Assembly (NCBI GenBank): GCA_013813955.1
Contig: JACCQW010000350.1
Span: 1-10,144 of the forward strand
DNA length: 10,144 nucleotides
Reading direction: 5' to 3'
Source: Solirubrobacterales bacterium
Lineage (GTDB): Bacteria; Actinomycetota; Thermoleophilia; Solirubrobacterales; Solirubrobacteraceae
Numbering within the stretch: position 1 is the first letter of the stretch; the number at the start of each line of letters is the position of its first letter. The notes beneath the pieces are model-generated. The model made no database searches. It saw only the letters and a program-made list of their open reading frames with translations, and was not told the DNA's origin. Both the position numbers and the translations under genes were made by a program. Shown piece by piece: positions 1-5,479 of this stretch.

Positions 1-298
1 GCGCGAGGGGCTCGAGAGGCGGCGCGGGCTCGGGGGGCGGCGCGGCGGAGGCGGGCACCCAGCTGCTCTCCGGCTCGTCGGGCAGCTCGACGGCCGAGCC
101 CTCGACCGGCGCCTCGATGGGCGGCGCCGGCCCGGCGACGGAGATGACGGGGACCTCACCCGGACGGACCTCTGTGGCCGGTTCGGGGGCCGGTTCGGCG
201 GGCCGCTGGACAGGCCGGTCGACGGGCTCGGGCGGCGGGGAGGGCATCGGCCAGGCGACGGCCGGTGGCTCGTCCTCCTTGCGGCGGCGGAACTTCAT
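1..298 (-). CDS. Proline/glutamate-rich protein, C-terminus beyond the left edge (partial)
   Basis: The frame is open from an ATG at 298 to the window edge, giving 99 residues without a stop. The protein starts MKFRRRKEDEPP: a short strongly basic head followed by a long low-complexity stretch rich in Pro, Glu, Ala and Val with repeated PEP-like units (for example PPPEPV, PAEPAPEPA, PPPEPAPP). No transmembrane segment or known domain is visible in the part present. The start codon overlaps the stop of the upstream small membrane protein gene by 4 nt (ATGA), which argues for translational coupling and for this start. A GGCGAGGA stretch just upstream could act as a ribosome binding site. It is the last visible member of the nitrilase-tetR operon. 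The stretch is probably disordered, perhaps a linker or wall-spanning region ahead of a domain outside the window. The function cannot be assigned. Confidence 0.7.
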   Translation of the reverse strand, partial: MKFRRRKEDEPPAVAWPMPSPPPEPVDRPVQRPAEPAPEPATEVRPGEVPVISVAGPAPPIEAPVEGSAVELPDEPESSWVPASAAPPPEPAPPLEPLA

Positions 299-432
299 TC
301 GGGGGGATCCTCGCCGTACATCCGGCGCCAGATCATCGCGGCGGCTCGCGTGGTGGCGATCGACGCCACCGCGCCGAGCCCCGCGAGCAGGCCGGACCAT
401 ACGAGTCGCTTGACCATGTCGTTGTCGCTCAC
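295..432 (-). CDS. Small single-pass membrane protein, DUF4235-like (45 aa)
   Basis: A 45-residue frame starts at a GTG (432), preceded about 7 nt upstream by AGAGGA. It lies 12 nt after the tetR stop and its own TGA overlaps the ATG of the next gene by 4 nt. The protein begins MSDNDMVKRL, then has a hydrophobic, glycine/alanine-rich segment (about residues 11-34) and ends with IWRRMYGEDPPE. The W-x(4)-GE-x-PP ending after an Ala-rich membrane helix resembles the C-terminal signature of the small actinobacterial DUF4235 proteins, but it is shorter than their usual 80 or so residues. An ATG at codon 6 is a possible alternative start. It is easily missed because of its size. Tight coupling on both sides and a sensible membrane topology support a real gene. 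Its function is unknown, and the DUF4235 link is a motif-level impression only. Confidence 0.68.
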   Translation of the reverse strand: MSDNDMVKRLVWSGLLAGLGAVASIATTRAAAMIWRRMYGEDPPE

Positions 433-444
433 GCGCGCATCCTC

Positions 445-1074
445 TCAGACCGTCGCCGCGGATGCGGGCGCCGCGTCCAGGCCGCCGCAGATCGTCTCCA
501 CGACGAACTGCTTGGCCTGCTCGACCTCGGCCTCCGCCCGGGGCTGCTGGTCGAAGATCCAGCCGGTCAGCACCTGCTCGATGGCCCCGTAGAACGCCAG
601 CGCGGCGAACTGCGGCGTCACCTTGCGCTTGAAGGAGCCCTCGGCCTGCGCCTTGGCCACGATCTCGGCGATCAGCGCGTAGGCCTCGCGGATCTTGCCG
701 AGGTGGGTGCGCCCGAAGGTGTTCGCCGCCCGGGTGACCTCGACGATGATCACCTTCATCAGGTCGGGGTCGTGGCGGTAGGAGTCCATGATGAACCCGC
801 CGATCGCGTAGAGCTTCTCGCGCGGCGGCAGGTCGCGGCCGTCGATCTCGGAGATGACCTCCAGCAGCACGTTCCAGCGCTCGAGGAAGAGGGTGTCGAG
901 CACCTCCTCCTTGGAGCGGAAGTAGTGGTACACGAGCCCGTAGGCGACCTGGGCCTCGTCGGCGATGTCCGACACGCGGCACGCATGGAAGCCGCGCCGC
1001 GCGAAGACGACCACGGCGGCGTCGAGGATGACGCGGCGCTTGTCGACGCCGCTGCCGGTGCGCGCGGTGGCCAT
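445..1074 (-). CDS. TetR/AcrR-family transcriptional regulator (FadR-like)
   Basis: This is a 209-residue protein, a normal TetR length. The N-terminal DNA-binding domain spans about residues 10-60, with the helix-turn-helix at roughly 33-52 ending in the typical YGLVYHYFRSKEEVLD motif. The C-terminal ligand/dimer domain (about 75-200) resembles that of the Bacillus FadR-type acyl-CoA-responsive repressors, including the late GAIEQVLTGWIF helix, so an acyl-CoA or related effector is plausible but inferred. Its ATG shares one base with the stop of the nitrilase gene (TGATG), so the two are almost certainly co-transcribed and coupled. A perfect 16-bp palindrome lies just upstream of the nitrilase start, in the gap to the divergent DUF2804 gene. 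The simplest reading is that this protein represses its own operon and probably the divergent gene too. Confidence 0.93.
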   Translation of the reverse strand: MATARTGSGVDKRRVILDAAVVVFARRGFHACRVSDIADEAQVAYGLVYHYFRSKEEVLDTLFLERWNVLLEVISEIDGRDLPPREKLYAIGGFIMDSYRHDPDLMKVIIVEVTRAANTFGRTHLGKIREAYALIAEIVAKAQAEGSFKRKVTPQFAALAFYGAIEQVLTGWIFDQQPRAEAEVEQAKQFVVETICGGLDAAPASAATV

Positions 1075-1916
1075 CAGACGCGCGTCTCCTGCGGCCAGAC
1101 GTAGGCCTCCGGACGGCGGTTGGCCAGCGAGGGCAGGTCGCGGCGCACGCGCGCCTGGGCGTCGAGGTCGAGGTCGGCCACGATGTGGCCCTCACGATCG
1201 GCGGCGACGGCGAGCACGATGCCCCAGGGGTCGACGATCATCGACCGGCCGCCGGACCGGTGGGACACCGATCCCGACCGCCCGTGCTCGCCGATCTGGT
1301 TGGCGGCGACGACGAAGCACCCGTCCTCTATCGCGCGGGCGCGCAGGAGCACCTCCCAGTGGTCGCGGGTGGTGGGCACGGTGAACGCCGAGGGGACCGT
1401 GAACACGCGCGCGCCGCGGACGGCGAGGATCCGGTACAGCTCGGGGAAGCGCAGGTCGTAGCAGACGGTCAGCCCCAGCTCGACGCCGCCGGCGGTCTCG
1501 GAGAGGACCAGCTCGTCGCCCGGCTGCTCATGGTCGGACTCGCGGTAGCGGGTCCCGTCCACGACGACGTCGAACATGTGCACTTTGCGGTAGACCGCGC
1601 GCAGCTCGCCGTCGGGTCCGACGTGCACGGACGCGTTGCGCAGGCGCTCGGTGTCCTCGCTGCGCTCGGCGATCGAGCCCGCGACGAGGTCGATGCCCAG
1701 CTCGCGCGCGGCCGCCCGCGCCCAGCTGATCGCCGGGCCGTCGAGCGTCTGGGCCCCCGCGCGCAGCGCGTCGCCCGAGCCGAGCACGCTCCACTTCTCC
1801 GGCAGCACGACGAGCTGCGCCCCGTCGGCGGCGGCAGCGCGCGTGAAGCGGTCGGCGCGCTCGAGGTTGCGGTCGGTGTCGGCGGTGGCGTTCAGCTGGA
1901 CGGCGGCGGCGCGCAT
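1074..1916 (-). CDS. Nitrilase-superfamily C-N hydrolase, Nit1/Nit2-like amidase
   Basis: The 280-residue protein has the single-domain nitrilase fold and a complete Glu-Lys-Cys triad: E40 in VVLPEKW, K111 in YRKVHMFD and C152 in VCYDLRFPELYR. The CYDLRFPE box and the RKxHxFD box are typical of the Nit1/Nit2 branch (deaminated glutathione amidase and omega-amidase), which hydrolyses small carboxamides or alpha-ketoacid amides in the cytoplasm; true nitrile hydrolysis is less likely. The ATG at 1916 is preceded by GGAAGGG, a good ribosome binding site. It is the first gene of an operon with tetR, with which it overlaps by one base. The upstream palindrome suggests TetR control. Co-regulation with a FadR-like TetR is unusual for a housekeeping repair amidase, so a specialised amide substrate is possible. 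The family assignment is secure; the substrate is not. Confidence 0.93.
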   Translation of the reverse strand: MRAAAVQLNATADTDRNLERADRFTRAAAADGAQLVVLPEKWSVLGSGDALRAGAQTLDGPAISWARAAARELGIDLVAGSIAERSEDTERLRNASVHVGPDGELRAVYRKVHMFDVVVDGTRYRESDHEQPGDELVLSETAGGVELGLTVCYDLRFPELYRILAVRGARVFTVPSAFTVPTTRDHWEVLLRARAIEDGCFVVAANQIGEHGRSGSVSHRSGGRSMIVDPWGIVLAVAADREGHIVADLDLDAQARVRRDLPSLANRRPEAYVWPQETRV

Positions 1917-1931
1917 GCTTCCCTTCCGAGA

Positions 1932-1947
1932 TTGACTGATCAGTCAA
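1932..1947. promoter_or_regulatory. Probable TetR operator, perfect 16-bp palindrome
   Basis: TTGACTGATCAGTCAA is a perfect inverted repeat with no spacer. It starts 16 nt upstream of the nitrilase start codon and ends 19 nt before the ATG of the divergent gene. Size and symmetry fit TetR-family operators, and a tetR gene is second in the adjacent operon. Its left half also supplies a TTGACT hexamer usable as a -35 box for the rightward gene. On the minus strand, a TAGCAT (1961-1956) would place the leftward transcription start next to the palindrome. Binding here could therefore silence both directions. The assignment to this TetR is inference from position. Confidence 0.8.
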
Positions 1948-1960
1948 CCGTCGGGATGCT
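1932..1960 (+). promoter_or_regulatory. Possible promoter of the DUF2804 gene, leaderless geometry
   Basis: TTGACT (1932-1937) is followed after exactly 17 nt by GATGCT (1955-1960), which lies 6 nt before the ATG at 1967. Transcription would then start at or next to the start codon, giving a leaderless mRNA, and no ribosome binding site is needed. The -10 match is imperfect and the -35 is part of a palindrome present for another reason, so this is tentative. Confidence 0.4.
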
Positions 1961-1966
1961 ACCTCC

Positions 1967-2833
1967 ATGCGCGGCTCGGATCGCCCGCCGGTGGCCCCGC
2001 TGCGCTGGGACTCCGCAAGCGGGTCCCGCCCCCTCCCGGTTCCCGTCCCGCCGGCGCGCCTGCGCCTTCTGCGGGGCGGGCGCCCGCTCAAGCGCTGGCG
2101 CTACGTCGCGGTCTTCGCCGAGCGCCTCATGCTGTGCGCGGGGTCGGCGCGGATCGGCCCGGGAGCGACGTCGTGGTGGGCGGTGTGGGACCGCGAGCGC
2201 GGCGTCCTGGCCGAGCGCACGCGGATGGGGCGCGGGCGGGTGCGCTTCTCCGACGGCGGCGGCCTGGCGGTGATCGACGGCGACGTGCGCATCGAGGTGA
2301 CCGTCCAGGAGGGCGGCGCGGTCGAGTCGCTGAACCCGCACGGAGCGCAGTACGTGTGGACGCGCAAGCAAGCCGGCCGCCCCGCTCGCGCCCGGGTGAC
2401 CACCGCCGCCGGCGGGACCATCGAGGTCGACGGCCTCGCCGTGGTCGACGACACCGCCGGTTATCACGCGCGCGAGACCGCCTGGTCGTGGTCGGCGGGC
2501 GTCGGGCGCGCGGCCGGCGGCGTCCCCGTCGGCTGGAACCTCGTCACCGGCCTGAACGACGGCCCGGTGGCCAGCGAGCGCTCCGTGTGGTGCGGCGACC
2601 GCGGCCACGAGGTCGCCCCTGTCACCTTCGCGGAGGACCTGTCGTCGGTCGCGTTCGCGGAGGGCGGGGCGCTGCGCTTCACGTCCGAGGCGGTCCGCGA
2701 GCGCCACGACCGCCTGCCCGGCCTGCGCAGCGACTACCGCCAGCCGTTCGGCACCTTCGACGGGACGCTGCCCGGCGTGGGACCCTTCACGGACGGATTC
2801 GGTGTGATGGAGCGCCACATCGCTCGGTGGTGA
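1967..2833 (+). CDS. DUF2804 family protein of unknown function
   Basis: This 288-residue protein is recognisable as DUF2804. Visible family-type blocks are KRWRYVAVF (about 42-50), TSWWAVWDRERG (69-80), the GYHARETAWSWSAGVG block (165-180), the WNLVTGLND block with SVWCGD (190-211), RQPFGTFDGTLPG (258-270) and the final GFGVMERHIARW. It is rich in beta-strand-like alternation and aromatic residues, with no signal peptide or membrane helix, so it is probably cytoplasmic. No biochemical role is established for the family as far as I know. It is transcribed divergently from the nitrilase-tetR operon, with a palindromic operator candidate in the 50-bp gap, so it is probably controlled by that TetR. 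The start at 1967 fits both the gap size and a possible leaderless promoter, though the first 30 residues are Pro/Arg-rich and poorly conserved in appearance. Confidence 0.85.
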   Translation: MRGSDRPPVAPLRWDSASGSRPLPVPVPPARLRLLRGGRPLKRWRYVAVFAERLMLCAGSARIGPGATSWWAVWDRERGVLAERTRMGRGRVRFSDGGGLAVIDGDVRIEVTVQEGGAVESLNPHGAQYVWTRKQAGRPARARVTTAAGGTIEVDGLAVVDDTAGYHARETAWSWSAGVGRAAGGVPVGWNLVTGLNDGPVASERSVWCGDRGHEVAPVTFAEDLSSVAFAEGGALRFTSEAVRERHDRLPGLRSDYRQPFGTFDGTLPGVGPFTDGFGVMERHIARW

Positions 2834-2875
2834 TAGGTGTTCCGACAAGAACTTCTAACCGTAGGGGGAAATCGC

Positions 2876-3553
2876 ATGAAGCTAGGACGGCCCAGCCCGG
2901 CGCTCGTCGTCGCGACCATCGCGCTCGTCGTGGCGCTCGGAGGCACCGGCTACGCGCAGGTGCAGCGCATCACGAAGAGCAACCAGATCAAGAACGGCGT
3001 CGTCACCGGAGCCAAGATCCGCGACGGCTCGGTGACCGGCAAGGACGTCAAGAAGGGCGCCCTCACCCTCAGCAAGCTCTCCGCCGGCACGCAGCGCATC
3101 ATCAGGCGCAGCGGGTCGGGCGGCGCCGTGGGCGGGGTCGTGGCCATGGAGGCCTTCCGCAAGGCCGGCCCCGAGAACCAGCCGGCCAACGTCGTGGTCA
3201 AGGTCGCCTCGCTGACGGTCCCGGCCGGCGTCTACCAGGTGAGCGCCAAGACGGTCATGACGGCGATCGGCGGGGACACGAACCTGTTCGAGACGCTGGC
3301 CGACGCGCCCGCCTCGATCGGCGGGCACTGCAAGCTCGACACCGCGCCCGACGTCGACGAGAGCACCGCGCCGATCGTCATCCGCAACCGCCCGTCGCCC
3401 AGCACGCTGTACATGCAGCTGACGCGCACGGTCGGCGGCTCGACGACGTTCGACCTGCTGTGTGACGCGGGCGCGCCGTGGCGCACCTCCGACACGTCGA
3501 TCATCGCCACGAAGATCGCCTCGGCCTCGCGCACGGAAGCCAGCGGCAGCTGA
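2876..3553 (+). CDS. Exported protein with four ten-residue repeats and a C-terminal beta domain (Thermoleophilia type)
   Basis: I place the start at the ATG at 2876, not the in-frame GTG at 2837: AGGGGG sits 7 nt upstream and the product then begins directly with an export signal (MKLGRPSP, a hydrophobic stretch at about 9-23, GGTGYA at 22-27). The protein has 225 residues. Residues 36-75 hold four tandem ten-residue units: NQIKNGVVTG, AKIRDGSVTG, KDVKKGALTL and the degenerate SKLSAGTQRI. The first three share the pattern xx(I/V)(K/R)xGx(V/L)T. The C-terminal part (about 105-215) looks like a beta-sandwich, beginning VASLTVPAGVYQVSAKT, with two cysteines (C152, C196) that could form a disulfide. 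I know this architecture from many uncharacterised Thermoleophilia proteins. It is probably extracellular or anchored by an uncleaved N-terminal helix. Function unknown. It follows DUF2804 on the same strand after a 42-nt gap. Confidence 0.85.
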   Translation: MKLGRPSPALVVATIALVVALGGTGYAQVQRITKSNQIKNGVVTGAKIRDGSVTGKDVKKGALTLSKLSAGTQRIIRRSGSGGAVGGVVAMEAFRKAGPENQPANVVVKVASLTVPAGVYQVSAKTVMTAIGGDTNLFETLADAPASIGGHCKLDTAPDVDESTAPIVIRNRPSPSTLYMQLTRTVGGSTTFDLLCDAGAPWRTSDTSIIATKIASASRTEASGS

Positions 3554-3584
3554 CGCGAACACGCGCTCGGTGGGGCCGGCACGC

Positions 3585-4118
3585 ATGCCGTTGCCGATCC
3601 TCACCGAGCGCCTTGCGCTGCGTCCCTACGACCCCGACGACGTCGCGCAGATCCACACCGTGCTCTACGGCGACCCCGCGGCGATGCGCCTGCTCGGCGG
3701 GCCGCTGGACGTCCACGGCGCCCGCGCCGCCGTCGAGCGCTACATCGCCCAACTGCGGCGCGAGGGCTACTCGTTCGCGCCGGTCATCGAGCGCGAGACC
3801 GGGCTGATCGCGGGTGAGGCAGGGCTGTACCCGTTCGCCGGCGGGGGGCCGGACGTCGAGCTCGGGTACGCGCTGGGCCCGGCCTTCTGGGGCCGCGGCT
3901 ACGCGACCGAGGCGGGCCGGGCGCTGCTGGCGGAGGCCTTCGGCCCGCTCGGCGTCGACCGGGTAGTGGCCGTGACCCGCGAGGAGAACACCGGCTCGCG
4001 CCACGTGCTCGCCAAGCTCGGCTTCATCCCCGCGGGCCGACGGCACGCGTGGGGCTTCGAGCAGCTGTACTTCGTGCGCGAGCGCCGCCGCGACGACGCG
4101 CCGGCCGCGACGATCTAG
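3585..4118 (+). CDS. GNAT-family N-acetyltransferase, RimJ/RimL type
   Basis: The 177-residue protein opens with the typical LTERLALRPYDPDDV strand-helix of the RimJ/RimL (Acetyltransf_3) branch. The acetyl-CoA pyrophosphate-binding motif A follows as ELGYALGPAFWGRGYATEA (92-110), then VAVTREENTGSRHVLAKLGF (128-147) with the conserved Asn of motif B. These enzymes transfer acetyl from acetyl-CoA to an amine of a protein N-terminus, antibiotic or small molecule; the acceptor cannot be told from sequence. The ATG at 3585 is chosen because the conserved domain starts within six residues of it and a GGTGGGG stretch lies about 9 nt upstream; a GTG at 3570 is possible, while the longer upstream frame would overlap the preceding gene. 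It lies 31 nt after the repeat protein gene and ends in a 4-nt overlap with the convergent PfpI gene. Confidence 0.9.
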   Translation: MPLPILTERLALRPYDPDDVAQIHTVLYGDPAAMRLLGGPLDVHGARAAVERYIAQLRREGYSFAPVIERETGLIAGEAGLYPFAGGGPDVELGYALGPAFWGRGYATEAGRALLAEAFGPLGVDRVVAVTREENTGSRHVLAKLGFIPAGRRHAWGFEQLYFVRERRRDDAPAATI

Positions 4119-4759
4119 GCCCGCTCGCGCTCCGCGGCGTCGATCCCCTGGCGTACCAGCGCGACGAGGTCGGGCCCCGCCCCCTCGGGCGAACCGGCTC
4201 CGAACGGCGGTTGCGGGTCGTACTCGATGCCGAGCTGGATCGCCCGCGCGAGATCCTCCCCGGCGATGAGCCCCGCGAGCGTGAGCGCCATGTCGATGCC
4301 CGCGGAGACACCTGCCGCGGTCACGACCTTGTCCTGGCGCACCACGCGGCGTGCGGCGGGCCGTGCGCCGAGGCTCTCCAGCTGGTCGCGGGCGGCCCAG
4401 TGCGTCGTGGCCTCCAGGCCGTCGAGGACCCCGGCCGCGGCGAGCAGCAGCGAGCCCGTGCACACCGAGGTGGTCCATGTCGAAGTCTCGTGCGCGCCGC
4501 GGATCCAGGCCAGCATGCGCTCGTCCTCGAGCAGCGCGCGAGCCCCCCCGCCGCCGGGCACGAGCAGGACGTCCGGCGCGGCCACGTCCTCCAGGCGCGC
4601 CTCGGCCACGAGCGTGAGCATCCGCGTGTCGGTGGTCACGGGGCCGGCCTCGTGGGCGATGAAGCGCACCTGCGCTCCGGGCAGGCGGCCCAGCACCTCG
4701 TAGGGGCCGATGGCGTCCAGGGCGGTGAAGCGGTCATACAGCGGGATCGCGATCTCCAT
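4115..4759 (-). CDS. DJ-1/PfpI-family protein, isonitrile hydratase-like
   Basis: The 214-residue protein is a single glutamine-amidotransferase-like (DJ-1/PfpI) domain. The nucleophile is C100 in the elbow TSVCTGSLLLAAAG, followed by ATTHW (117-121). D15 in TALDAIGPYEVL and T101 match the positions described as important in Pseudomonas isonitrile hydratase. The late QLGIEYDPQPPFGAGSP block (175-191) also strongly recalls that enzyme, and there is no AraC-type DNA-binding domain as in longer relatives. The likely reaction is hydration of an isonitrile (R-NC) to the N-substituted formamide in the cytoplasm, but many relatives with this motif are untested. It is the last gene of the BKACE operon, 9 nt after the MerR gene. 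A TAGGCT six bases before the ATG might also give it a promoter of its own. Confidence 0.88.
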   Translation of the reverse strand: MEIAIPLYDRFTALDAIGPYEVLGRLPGAQVRFIAHEAGPVTTDTRMLTLVAEARLEDVAAPDVLLVPGGGGARALLEDERMLAWIRGAHETSTWTTSVCTGSLLLAAAGVLDGLEATTHWAARDQLESLGARPAARRVVRQDKVVTAAGVSAGIDMALTLAGLIAGEDLARAIQLGIEYDPQPPFGAGSPEGAGPDLVALVRQGIDAAERERA

Positions 4760-4765
4760 CGCCGT

Positions 4766-4771
4766 AGCCTA
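4766..4771 (-). promoter_or_regulatory. Possible leaderless -10 box of the PfpI gene
   Basis: On the minus strand, TAGGCT is followed by 6 nt and then the ATG at 4759. It fits the TANNNT -10 consensus of actinobacteria at the spacing expected for a leaderless start. The first three bases are also the TAG stop codon of the upstream MerR-like gene. No convincing -35 is visible, so the gene may simply be read from the operon. Confidence 0.35.
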
Positions 4772-5479
4772 GGCGCTGGTCGCGCCGCGCTGGCGGCGCA
4801 GCTCGCAGAGCAGCATCTTCGAGTGCATGGCGCCGATGAGCTCGCGCAGCGGCGCGGCGCCCGACGCGATGATCTGCACCGCGCGCTCGGGCTCGACCTC
4901 CCCGGCCAGGCGGTCCAGCAGCGCGCGGACCTCCTCGCGCACCAGCGGTCCGAGCGCCTCGCGGTAACGCAGCGTGTCGTAGACCGTGAAGCCGAGCGCC
5001 TCGTCGTAGCCACCGGCGCGGAAGCGGCTGATCGCCTCGATGATCGCGATGTCGTCGGGGTCATAGCCGCTGGTGGTCGGGGAGAGCACCTGCAGCTCGG
5101 CGAGGCGGTCGAGCACGTTCTGGGGCAGATCGTAGCGGCCGCGCACCTGCGCCCCGCTGATCCGGTCACTCTCCTGCGCGGCGACCGCGCGCTCCAGGAT
5201 GTGGTCCTCGAGCTCGACGAGCGCCCGCGCGCGATCGGGGTCGGACGCCATCACGCCCTTGATGAGCCTCAGCGGCATGAAGCGCTGCTCCTGCAGGCGC
5301 TTGATGAGCTGGATGCGCTCGACGAACTCGGGTGGGTAGTAGGCCATGTTCCGCGAGGTGCGCACGATCCCCTCGCCGCCCCCGAGCAGCCCTTCGCGCA
5401 GGTAGTGCTTGATCGTCCCAACGCTCACCCCGGAGCGCTCGGCCAGCTCGCTCATCTTGAGCAGGCCGTCGCGGCTCAC
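4769..5479 (-). CDS. MerR-family regulator with a probable second MerR-like HTH
   Basis: The 236-residue protein has a MerR winged HTH at about residues 7-77: LLKMSELAERSGVSVGTIKHYL, then the wing and YYPPEFVERIQLIKRLQEQRF, ending RLIKGVM. After a helical linker (about 82-107), residues 108-162 repeat the same layout in weaker form: a helix-turn-helix-like stretch, the turn LAELQVLSP, then GYDPDDIAIIEAISRFRAGGYD. No cysteine cluster typical of metal sensors is present (a single late Cys), so the signal is probably organic or provided by a partner. The GTG start at 5479 overlaps the stop of the racemase gene by 4 nt (GTGA); an ATG at codon 9 (5455) is the alternative. Lying inside the BKACE operon, it probably regulates that operon. 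No binding site was identified. Confidence 0.88.
   Translation of the reverse strand: MSRDGLLKMSELAERSGVSVGTIKHYLREGLLGGGEGIVRTSRNMAYYPPEFVERIQLIKRLQEQRFMPLRLIKGVMASDPDRARALVELEDHILERAVAAQESDRISGAQVRGRYDLPQNVLDRLAELQVLSPTTSGYDPDDIAIIEAISRFRAGGYDEALGFTVYDTLRYREALGPLVREEVRALLDRLAGEVEPERAVQIIASGAAPLRELIGAMHSKMLLCELRRQRGATSA

Noticed and set aside
1..298. Direct repeats in the proline-rich region as a DNA repeat element
   Set aside because: The repetition comes from Pro/Glu-rich coding of low complexity; units vary in length and there is no consistent period.
2837..2875. GTG at 2837 as start of the repeat-containing exported protein
   Set aside because: It would put 13 polar residues before the export signal and lacks a ribosome binding site; the ATG at 2876 has AGGGGG at good spacing.
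2134..3465. 443-residue plus-strand frame covering DUF2804 and the repeat protein
   Set aside because: It is out of frame with both supported genes and consists of Arg/Gly/Pro-rich shadow sequence.
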